64,000 nucleotides of DNA from Porphyra umbilicalis. Taxonomy: Eukaryota > Rhodophyta > Bangiophyceae > Bangiales > Bangiaceae. Location: positions 186,001-250,000 of the forward strand of contig KV918774.1 in NCBI GenBank assembly GCA_002049455.2, given 5' to 3'. The notes beneath the pieces were generated by a model that saw only the letters and a program-made list of their open reading frames with translations, searched no databases and was not told the DNA's origin. The position numbers and the translations under genes are program-made. Shown piece by piece: positions 54,827-64,000 of the stretch. The first letter of the stretch is position 1, and each line of letters starts with the position of its first letter.

Positions 54827-57800
54827 ATGGCGGACTCCGACGATGAAATTCGACCTGTCGCGTGTAGGGAGTTGCCTGCAAGTGAACCACAAAATGCAGC
54901 AGGTGTCACCTCTGTTGTGGCTGCACAAGTTGAAATTGATCGTGCACTTGCGCTGAGCACCGCCATGGACGAAAAGCGACGTCGGAGACGCGAGCAAGAC
55001 GCAGCACGAAGGGCACGCCTGGCGCAGGATCCCGTGGCTGCGGCGGCCGCGCGCGAGAGGGCTGCAGCGAACCGGGCGAGGCGCCGAAAACGTCTTCGCG
55101 ACACTGATCCAGAAGCTTCCGCGTCTGTGCAAGCCGAGAATACTGCTGCCCATGCTGCAGCGCGGCGCCGGTTGCAAGCGGGTGCTGCAGTAGCTAGCGC
55201 CCATGGCTCAGCAGCTAGGGCTGACCTCCGTAGCCGTGTGGCTATCGACGCCCTTTCGTCAGATAGCGAGGGCTCCGAGAACGATGAGGAGACGGCCGGC
55301 ATGGAAGGGACTGCTCGGCCGCGGGGTCTTTGCGCGGCTGAGATCTTCTCTGGCGTCGAGGGCTACGATGTAGAGCCGTCCCACTTTGGGGACATGGACG
55401 TTGTCTGCCAGAAGTGCAAGGCGTAACACTGGATGGATGAACGCCTGAAGTCCTCTTCCGAGAGCCGCCCGCTTTTCTCAATTTGCTGCGGAAACGGATC
55501 CGTGGACCTTCCGGCGTTCCCTGATCCTCCCAAGCCGCTGCAGGCATGGGCACTGGGGGAGACCGCACAAGGCAGAACAATGGCAAATAATTTTCGACTC
55601 TTGAACAATGCCATGGCCCTGACTTCTTCCCAGGGAAAATCACCCCCGCCGCTTCCTGGAGGAAGCGGCTGGGAGCCCGCCGTGCGCCTACATGGAAAGC
55701 TCACTCACTACGCTAGCCCCCTCCTTGCAGCTGAAGGGCGCGAAGCCTCTTTCCTTCAAGCGTACTTCTTGGATTCTGAGGAGAACGGCGAGCGGTTGGC
55801 CGCTGTGTGCCGTGCTGTTGCTCACGGGAGAGGTGGCCAATTGGGATTTGGCCGCATCCCTGTGAGTGAGCTGGATACGACCTCGCGGGGGCTCTTTGAC
55901 GCCGTTCAAATGCTCTATGGCATGCTCTTGAGGGAAAACAACCTGGTGAAGCAGTTTCTCACGGCTCGCGAGCGCGTGCAGGAGATTGAAGCTACCACCG
56001 GCAGACCTGTTCCCAGCCTTCGTGTCGTTGTGCACGCGAATGCTGTTCCAGCGGGATGTCACGTCCGCGTGTACAACGATGCGGCGAGTACCAACGGAGA
56101 GGTGGCCGCCGTTGTGCCTCAGAGTGATTTGGATGTGCCGTCGATGCCGCAAGGTACGGGACATTCCGGGGAGCTCAAGCGGGATGTTGTCCTCATGGTT
56201 CGCGTGCCACCTGAAGGGGCCGCTCCGCAAGGAATCCTGCGCAAGGTGAGCTTTATGAACTCTTGGTTTGATCCGACACGGTTTCCTCTGCTTTTCCCAC
56301 TGGGCACCGATGGATGGCATGATGGGATTCGAAAAACCCGGGGAGGCAAGAAAGTGAGTCTGCTCGACTTCATGGCGTATCATCTGTTCACTCGGGAGGG
56401 CCAGTTCGCCTACCTACAGCGCTGCAAGCGGCTTTGGGGTGAATATGTGGTCGATCAATTTATCAAAGTCGAGCACGCCCGCCTGCTCTGGCAGCGGCTA
56501 AACCAGAAAAGCCTACGGTGTGAAATGTATAGTCGCGCGGTGGACGCTGTCAGGGATGGCTCGGCCGCAACGGGGCGGATCGGAAAAGGAGTCCTCTTGC
56601 ACGCATCGCATGTTGCGAGCCCGAGGTACATGGCTGAGAACTTTGCGGACTCCATGGCTGTCGTACGTGCCTTTGGCAAGCCAGCCCTCTTCGGGACATT
56701 CACCTGCAATCCTCAGTGGAAAGAGATTCAGGATGCACTGCTGCCGAACCAGACGCCGAACGATCGCCCAGATTTGATCACACGCGTTTTCAAAATGAAG
56801 CTGAAAGAGCTGATCAAAATGATCAAGGAGGACAATGTGTTTGGCTATTGTCTGGCATTCGTGATGACCATTGAGTTCCAGAAGCGTGGCCTGCCGCACG
56901 CTCACTGGCTGGTCATCCTGCGCCGGCAAGATGTGCCTCAGACGGCAGATGCGTACGACAAGTTCATCCGCGCCGAGATCCCAAAAGAGAGCGACAGCCC
57001 ATCACTGCGTGCTAAAGTGCTGAAGCGCATGGTGCATGGGCCATGCGGATCCCACAACGTGGCTTCGCCGTGCATGGGTATGGATGGTAGCTGCTCCAAA
57101 AAGTTTCCCAAGGACCTCGCATCGGCCACAACGGCCACCGAGGACTCCTATCTAAACTACCGGAGGCGCTCGCCGCAGGACGGAGGGGAGTCCGTGGCCT
57201 TCACACGTGGCAATCGCGCGTCGCAGATCGACAATTCGTGGATTGTGCCCTACTCCCAGCTGCTTCTGGAGAAATTTGATTGCCACATCAATCTGGAGAT
57301 CGTTTCCTCTGTCGCTGTTGTCAAGTACATTTACAAGTATATTTACAAGGGACCGGATAAGGCCATGGTGTCGGTTGTAGCAGCGACTCGGGACGACGAA
57401 GGGGGCGAAGAGGTCGGACGGCAGCCCAGAGATGAAATACAGGAGTATCTGGACGCCAGATGGATTGCTGAGTGCGAAGCAGTGTGGAGGGGACTGTCCA
57501 ATCCAGTTATCTTTCGTGACCCTGCGGTGATGAAGATGCCCGTTCACTTGGAGAACCAGCAGCCCGTGTTCTTCGCGCCTGGAGAGGTGGAAGGTGTTGC
57601 GGCAACCGCACCAAAGGAGACAAAGCTCACAGCCTTCTTCTCCTTGATGCAGGCGCCAGATGATGGAAAGTCTCCCTCCACGACAGACCTCTTATATGCG
57701 GACATCCCCAGGTACTTTACTTGGCAGACCAAAACGCGCAAGTGGCGGCGCCGCCAACGCGGTGTGCAGAGATCGTCTGAAGATACGCCAACGATGATTG

Positions 57801-59998
57801 GCCGGGTTCCTGGCCTCCACCCCTCCATGGGCGATGTTTATTACATGCGGCTGCTTCTTTACCGCGTGAAGGGACCTGGATCGTTTGTGGATCTTCGAAC
57901 GTACGAGGGTTTCGTGCATCCCACATCCAAAGATGCATGTGCAGCAAGGCAAATGCTGGCCACCAATGCGGTCTGGGATGAGACACTGACGGAAGCGGCT
58001 TCGTGGAAGATGCCGGCGGCTCTGCGGGAGCTGTTCGCGTCCGTGGTGGCTCTCAATGCTCCGGCTGATGTGCCCGACTTGCTGCAAAAGCACTACACCG
58101 CTCTCTCCGAGGACATGACCTACAGATTGGCATCTCGGCAGGCACAGGGCTTGGACCTGGACGCTACCGAGGACGACCTGCGCCGCATTGTGCTGCTCGA
58201 TATTGAAAAGCACATGAGAGCGCGTAACAGCTGTCTTCAAGACCAACAGATTCTGATTCCGGCAGCCCGAGTTGGAGAAGACGGGGAGGCGCTGGAGGTC
58301 TTCGGCGAAGCTCCTCCACCAGCCAGGAGGGCTGGCGGGCAAGCGCTCGCAGAACAGCTTCCAGGAAATCGGGATGAGCTCCTCGCTGCAGTGGCCCACC
58401 GTGTGCCGACACTGCAGCCGGACCAGAAAGTTGTTTGGGATGCAGTGAGCGAGTCAATCGACGGCTCCATGGGGAGATTATTCTTTCTGGACGCCCCTGG
58501 TGGCGCTGGGAAGACGTATTTGGCGGAGACTCTCTTGAACTACACGAGAGGCAGCGGTCACATCGGGCTAGCGGTTGCATCCAGTGCAATTGCAGCAACT
58601 CTCATGCCGCTTGGCCGCACCGCGCACAGCCGCTTCAAAATTCCCATCGAGATCAATCAGACTTCGTTCTGCGGCTTCACGCAAAGCACTGATGTGGCAA
58701 AAATGCTGAAGAAGACCAAACTGATTGTCTGGGACGAGGCGTCAATGGCACATCGTCACTGCTTCGAAGCTGTGGACCGCAGCATTGTGGATGTGATGGG
58801 GCCAGACGTGGCGTCGCAAATCACATGGCTGGTGTGCGGAGACTTCCGTCAGGTTCCCGCAGTGGTACCCAAGGGGTCCATAGCACAAATCATTCGTGCT
58901 TCTCTTCGAAAGTCACCGTTGATGTGGTCACGCTTCACGCGAATGCAACTGACGACAAATATGCGCGTGAAGACCAGGGCAGACGCAGGTCAGGCTGAGG
59001 AGGCCAGCCTTTTCGAGGCCTCTGGGAAATGGCTGTTAGCCATTGGCGATGGGGTTATCCGGTCCTCTGTGGTGCTTCAGACCGAGGAGTCAGCACGTGG
59101 CACACCTGCACAGGGCTTCGACTTAGAAACAGACCTGAGAGCAGCGCTCCCTTTGGCCTCAGGACAGGGCGGTGCCCGTCGCCGTTCGCCGAGGCCAGGA
59201 AGTACTGCCGCGGAGCAGTGTACGACGAAGATCCGCATCCCTCGGGCCATGTGTCTCCCGAAAGGAAGTGGGATGCAGGAGCTGCTAAACTCTGTGTTTC
59301 CAGAGATGAGCACGGTCAACCCCACGAACGCTGCCGCGCTGGACGCGATGGGAGAGCGCATGATTCTCACCACTCTGAACAAGGACGTTCTAGACCTCAA
59401 CGAATTGGCGATCGATCAGTTTCCAGGTCAGGCACGGACCTACTACAGTATCGATACAGTCAGCGATGAGGACATGGAGCTCGCGGAGGTCTATACGACA
59501 GAGTTTCTGAACACGATTGACCACTCCTCAGTGCCAACGCACGCAATGGTGCTCAAGGTAGGCATGACTGTCATGCTCCTACGAAACCTGGCGGCCCAAA
59601 ATGGCGACTGCAATGGAACGCGGTACATAGTTACACGGCTTGGCGACAATGTCATCGAGCTCCGCCAAATTGGCACCAACAGGCGCATCCTCATTCCAAA
59701 AATTGACGTGACCACCAGCGATTGTGGGCTACCGATCAAGCTCAAGCGACGGCAATTCCCCATCCGCGTGGCATTCGCCGCAACCATCAACAAAGCCCAG
59801 GGTGCCACCCTCAAGCGCCTTGGTCTATGGCTGCCGCAACCAGTTTTCGGACATGGGCAGGTGTATGTTGGCACTTCCCGTGTTGGTGATCCGCGAGAAA
59901 TCATTGTCGGAGCGCCTGCGGCCTATTATGATGACGCAGGGTACATTGTGACTGACAATGTGGTGTTCACGCAACTGTTGAACGACGATGCTGTTTAG
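54827..59998 (+). pseudogene. Helitron Rep-helicase, split by one in-frame stop
   Basis: A single reading frame of about 1,720 codons from CAACATGGCG at 54827, broken only by a TAA at 55424-55426. The frame continues unchanged after it. The break falls inside a conserved block (GDMDVVCQKCKA, stop, HWMDERL...FSICCGNGSV), so this was one protein. The Rep (HUH) part shows LPHAHWLVIL (near 56900) and the tyrosine region KYIYKYIYKG (near 57330). The Pif1-type helicase shows Walker A DAPGGAGKT (58490), Walker B VWDEAS (58727), CGDFRQVP (58838), INKAQGAT (59788) and YVGTSR (59868). It would drive rolling-circle transposition. Downstream translation could start at the ATG 55433 (1521 residues), which keeps Rep and helicase whole. 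Probably recently inactivated, or read through. Confidence 0.9.
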
Positions 59999-60210
59999 CC
60001 ATGCTTTTTTTGTGTTGGCCGGATCATCTTTAGATAGCTACTTTGATATAATGTTTCATGATTCGCATGCTGTTTTTCGGTAGTTCCCGCCCATACCAGA
60101 TAGTGCAAAAAAATACATTTTCCACTTGTAACATAGCTTTTCGACAGGTAGTGACAGGACCCTTTCACTCTGAGGTTGCTTGAATGCAACCGAATGTCAC
60201 AGACGAGGCG

Positions 60211-60238
60211 CTAGCCGGCCCACGGGCACTAGTCTAGT
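60211..60238 (+). other. Candidate Helitron 3' end
   Basis: An imperfect hairpin (GCCC AC GGGC inside CTAG...CTAG) is followed by CTAGT, twice (60229 and 60234). Known knowledge: Helitrons end in CTRR before a T, after a small hairpin. The stem is short, so this is a guess. Confidence 0.3.
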
Positions 60239-61457
60239 CTTCACATGCATGGATGCGAACAGGTAAGCTGCCCATAGCACCTCATCTGCCCCAGGGCCTC
60301 CCTGGCGCCTTCGAAAGGTACGGCTGTAGCGGCACACTGCATGCTTCGCGGTCGTGAAATCTGCCTACACGGGGTCGTTCGGGCCACTTTGCAAAGCGAT
60401 GTGCAAGGATCCGCACGCGATTTATCGCAGAATGCAGGATTCGGAGGGACGTGGTTTTGACCATGCTGTGCCGGGGCGTGCTAAATTGCACGCCTGGGGC
60501 GTGCAATTTCACGTGTTTTGGGCGTGTCACGCCCTGCACGCCCAGAATTGCAGGGGCGTGATTGGGGCGTGCTTGATAAAACATGTACATCGTTTCAAAT
60601 GCGCTCTTGGGGCGCCAGTCCACCGAATATTTTTCGGTGCAATTCCGTGCCACCTTGGTTACTTTTCCAGGGCGCGGTGTCTTACTGCTCCGCCGAGCGT
60701 CCACAAGCAAGGTGCTCAACGCTATGAGGAGTGGGAACCATGTTTTCGTCGTGCGCCCACAAACAAGGTGCTCGACGCCATGATGCGCGGGCGCCATTTG
60801 TGCGGGACGGCACAGCAACGGCCACCTGCTGTCATCAGCCACGGATGACGCAGTGGGGCTCCTTGACACGGGCGCCAATGAGGACGCTGAATGCGACGCA
60901 TCGCGCGCCGGCAACGACCAGGCCGACGGCAGTGATGGAGGGGTGCCGGCGGCGAGCTACGCGCCTCCTGAACGAGGAGGTCGCCCGATGCGCCATGGTT
61001 GGTGCCGGCGTCCCTGGACAGGACTTTGGTCGTCCCGGCGACGAGGACGCCCCCGCGGCCACGACCGAGAATGATTCGATGACCATCTGCTCTGGCTTTG
61101 TGCGCGGTGAGATGGGTGGGACAGCGGACGGTGGGGCGGCCGGTGGAGGCCAGGCGAGCCGACGTCCCGTGATGCTGCAAAGCATCCTTGACGCAGAGTG
61201 GCAGAGGCCAAGAGAGTGTATCGCATGCAGCTGTTTCCTTCATGTTTTCTGGCATGTTTGTGGTGCTTTGAACCATCCAAATTGCAAGAATATTGGGTAC
61301 TTTGAATCGCTTATCAAGTCAGTGCCAAAACATGGGGGCTACATAAGGGGCGTGAAGAGGGGCGTGCCAATGTTGGGGGCGTGCAGAAGGGCGTGAATAG
61401 GCGTGCATCGCCCACCCCGCCACCCAAAGTGGGGCGTGATGCACAACCCTACCAACA
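60239..61457. mobile_element. Probable DNA-transposon end with arrays of a GGGCGTG motif
   Basis: GGGCGTG or its complement recurs many times in two arrays: about 60472-60570 and 61347-61437. The right array runs to TGCACAACCCTA (61440-61451), which matches TAGGGTTGTGCA at 36258 in reverse. A terminal motif next to subterminal motif arrays is the layout of hAT-like elements. A short tandem duplication of AAGGTGCTCRACGC (near 60710 and 60766) and a frame without family motifs (60731-61396) lie between. No left end or transposase found. Confidence 0.45.
61431..61452 (-). repeat. Candidate terminal repeat (reverse of the 36258 copy)
   Basis: GGGGCGTGATGCACAACCCTA; the reverse complement TAGGGTTGTGCATCACGCCC differs from 36258-36277 by one base. 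Confidence 0.6.
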
Positions 61458-62929
61458 GATCATCTTGGGGACTGTCCTTCGAAGAAAGTGTGAGGACTTG
61501 TTCAACTGGTAGTCTGACTGCCCCTTCCGCAAACAAAACGTCTGCCTACAGTATTCCGTCAACATTGTGAACAAAAACTTTTTGACAGTCCCTCCATTCC
61601 GACTAATGCACATGGTAGAATCTCACACATCACTCAGGCCACTGTGTAGTCTGGTGCGAGTATTTTAGACATGTATCGAACCTGGGGATTGAGAGTGCCG
61701 GACGTGCCGTGTTAAGACGAATGGGGCCGAGATTGCCACTGAGCTGAGAACGAATTTATTGCGTGTGAAGGAGACCCAATCAATTATAAATGGGGACTGG
61801 GTGCGTCCGGGACTCTACGATATTCTCGATGTGCGAGCCGACGCATGTTTACCCAGTTCCCATCCCCTCTACGCCGGGCAACAGCGTGTCGGTCGCACGA
61901 CTACCAAGTCACATTGAGGCTCCCTCTGCACACGTTTCGTGGACCAGGAGCGACGCCCCATGGGCAGGTCTTGCTCTCTGATCGGTTTCGGCAGGCTCTC
62001 CTCACGACGTCACTCGAAGTAGTCCAGGCTATCATCTACGATCGAGCCCCTGAGGCAGGAATCTAGATCAATCTTGCGCACTCGTTCACTCAATCTATGA
62101 CGACGATCCCCAGGATGGTTCTACTCCGACGCCAGGACAGTCCTGAGCACGATCCCCATCCGCTGTCCGCAGGCCGCCGTCGGTGGTGGCGGCACGGCCT
62201 GCGCGAGGATACTCCCCCCCGGTCGGGGATACTCCCCGGCGGGCGGGCGGGGGTGGAGCCCGGCAGCCGCCGCTGCCGGTGGCCGCACGGAAGACGCTAC
62301 AGGGGGTGACGCGCTGCCCCCGCCGCCACGCGCCCGCAACGCCGTGGCCGTCAGGGACGATGCGTGGCGCCGCCCCGGCGCGGGCGGCGGCGCCTCGGCG
62401 GCGCCTTGGCGGGGGCACGGACCGACCCGTCGGGGAGCAGCCACACGCGCGGCCACGGGTTGCCGCGGCTTTGCCCGCACCAGGCGGTGCAGACACAGGA
62501 TCCGCTACTGCCAGCGCCGCCCGTCGCGCGGCTCGTGCAGGGGCTCGACGCCGCGCGCGCGGCGCCCGGCGCGGCCAGCGCCGACGGGCGGCCGTGGGGG
62601 GTGTAGCCCGCCACCGACGCGCCGGGCGACCCGTGGGAGCCCCCTGCGACGACGCGGGCGATTACCCGCTGCCATCTTCGCGGAGGGCACCTCCCTCCCC
62701 ACGGCGAGGGGCGCGCAACTCGCTCATGGCGCTGCCGGGTCCCCCCTCAAGGACGCGGGGGGGCACCCGTCGGGTGTACCACCCGCTCGACGAGGCGGCC
62801 TACGCGGGGCCCCCGCAGCCGTGGGTCAACCCCCCCGCCGCCGGAACGCCGGCGGGGCGGCGGCCGCGGGCAGGCGGCGTGCCGCCGCCGCCGCCGCTGC
62901 CAACGACGGCGCATCCGGCAGCCGAGGTG
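61458..62929. other. Intergenic; no supported gene
   Basis: Lower-GC DNA to 62100, then very GC-rich DNA. Frames in the second part are open on both strands and are not supported. Confidence 0.4.
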
Positions 62930-63350
62930 GCGGCGGCAGCCATGGCGGCGGTGGCCATCGTGACGTTGGTGCCAATGGCGGTGGTGGAGGGGGCGGCGGC
63001 AGCCATGCGGCGGCTGTCGTGACAAGGGTGGCAATCGCAATGGCGGCGGCCGAGGCGGTGCCGGCAGCCATGGCGTCAGCGGCCGTCTTGCCGTTGGTGG
63101 CAATGTAAATGGCGGTGGCGGCAGCTGGCGGCGGCGGCAGCCATGGCGGTGGCGGCGGTTATGACGGTCGTAACAATGGCGCTGGCGGTGGCGGCAGCCA
63201 TGGCGGTGGCGGCGGTTATGACGGTCGTGGCAATGGCGTTGGCAGTGGCGGCAGCTGGCGGCGGCGGCAGCCATGGCGGTGGCGGCGGTTACGATGGTCG
63301 TGGCAGTGGCGCTGGCGGCGGCCTGAGGTGGCGGCGGCAGCCATGGTGGC
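62930..63350. repeat. Glycine-codon-rich repeat, 57-bp units
   Basis: AGCCATGGCGGTGGCGGCGG recurs at about 57-bp spacing (near 63140, 63197) and again after a 16-bp insertion (near 63270). On the plus strand it reads SHGGGGGYDGRNNGAGG, as in glycine-rich RNA-binding proteins, but the frame is broken between units and no start is seen. Confidence 0.65.
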
Positions 63351-63399
63351 GGCGGACGTCGTGACGTTGGTAACAATGGCGACGCCCTCCTGCCCACGA

Positions 63400-64000
63400 G
63401 GGCCCAAATCCACATCACACCCGACCTCACACCCGACCGCCGACTCCACCGCCCACCACCATCGCTCCGGACCGACATAGGCGCTTCTTCATCATCTATA
63501 CCTTCATCCACGTCGATGGCCGCCGTCTTCCACCCTCTCTTGCGCGACGGCGCCTCGCTCGCACCGGCCCCCCCGGACCCCCTCCCGTCTGGCTGCGCCT
63601 CAGTGCCGGACGGCGTGACGACCACCTCCGCAACAGAGCATTCGATGACCAGGTTTTGTACCCACTTCGCGATCATCGGCAACACATTGATGTTCGGCGT
63701 CTGCGTACGTTTGTAGCACAGCTGCTCTGCAACCTCAGCAGGAGAGACCGCGCCGCACATGAGCGTCATCCCTGTAAGGACGGGGTCCTTGGCCGCGTCG
63801 ATGAAGGCCTCTTCCATCCCCGGGAAGAACTGCGCGTTGGCCAGCCCAATAGCACCCACAAATACAGCCCTGGCAAGCTGCACCGGGGTCCACTGGTTCA
63901 CCGTCGGGTGCGAGAAGCTCACAGCGTTATCAAACTTGGCTCGTTCGCCAGGGCGCCACACGAGGTGGTCCGGCGGGGATGCGGGGCGCACACCCACAGC
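63400..64000 (-). CDS. 5'-open part of an unknown gene (continues past the window)
   Basis: The minus frame is open across the right edge and has no ATG inside the window before VWRPGERAKFDNAVSF, so the gene starts outside. About 180 residues look globular: WTPVQLARAVFVGAIGLANA, FFPGMEEAFIDAAKDPVL, LPMIAKWVQNLVIECSV. A basic and acidic linker follows (SRKRGWKTAAIDVDEGIDDE). The frame stays open to 62747 only because it runs antisense through the glycine repeat, so the true exon end is probably near 63400-63480. Parts recall the gene at 37872-40202. Function unknown. Confidence 0.5.

Noticed and set aside
62747-63399. C-terminal half of the right-edge minus frame
   Set aside because: Antisense of the glycine-codon repeat (HRHGC and PPPPW runs); probably intron or non-coding.
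1-64000. CRISPR array or prokaryotic operon
   Set aside because: The direct repeats are minisatellites without unique spacers, and genes are eukaryotic, spaced and partly intron-containing.

Overview
This window looks like a piece of a GC-rich eukaryotic nuclear genome that is gene-sparse and full of transposons. It carries spliceosomal introns, a splicing-factor gene (SF3B1), a membrane fatty-acid desaturase, and eukaryotic transposons of four or more classes. Host genes are short on introns, and intergenic DNA is rich in GC microsatellites and minisatellites. A bangiophyte red alga (Porphyra/Pyropia type) fits this style best, but that is an inference from style and not a proof.

Layout. 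1-5179: a nearly complete Ty1/copia retrotransposon on the minus strand with two near-identical LTRs, plus a nested remnant of a second copia-like end. 5185-11490: satellites and minisatellites (about 250 bp in a higher-order pattern, about 238 bp, 48 bp, 97 bp and 60-61 bp units) with a decayed repeat-protein frame. 12173-13978: two inverted copies of a 724-bp terminal-inverted-repeat element. 14061-15936: a pogo/Tigger-like DNA transposon with an apparently intact transposase. 16323-19946: SF3B1 (plus strand), facing the desaturase at 20415-21662 (minus strand). 21.7-37.9 kb: mostly non-coding, with hairpin clusters, one convincing small acidic gene (28852-29184), a possible spliced gene (27068-27977) and several short tandem repeats. 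37872-40202: an unrecognised two-exon gene. 45.2-45.6 kb: a 15-bp minisatellite just upstream of a TATA box and a two-exon large DDE-type transposase gene (45964-49099). 49828-50410: a rearranged fragment of a gamma-tubulin complex protein gene. 51486-52019: a small unknown gene. 52854-53668: a zinc-finger gene with a frame break at a C run. 54827-59998: a Helitron Rep-helicase split by one in-frame stop. 60.4-61.45 kb: an element end with arrays of a GGGCGTG motif. The right edge holds the 5'-open part of another unknown gene and a glycine-rich repeat.

The host genes do not form a pathway; they are isolated genes between transposons. The most notable signals are the DDE transposase with an intron between its first two catalytic aspartates, clusters of perfect hairpins in otherwise empty DNA, the inverted pair of TIR elements beside the pogo element, the pogo insertion less than 0.4 kb from the SF3B1 start, the duplicated tubulin-complex fragment, and the possible relationship between the two unknown genes at 40 kb and 64 kb. 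All reading was by eye; no database search was possible.
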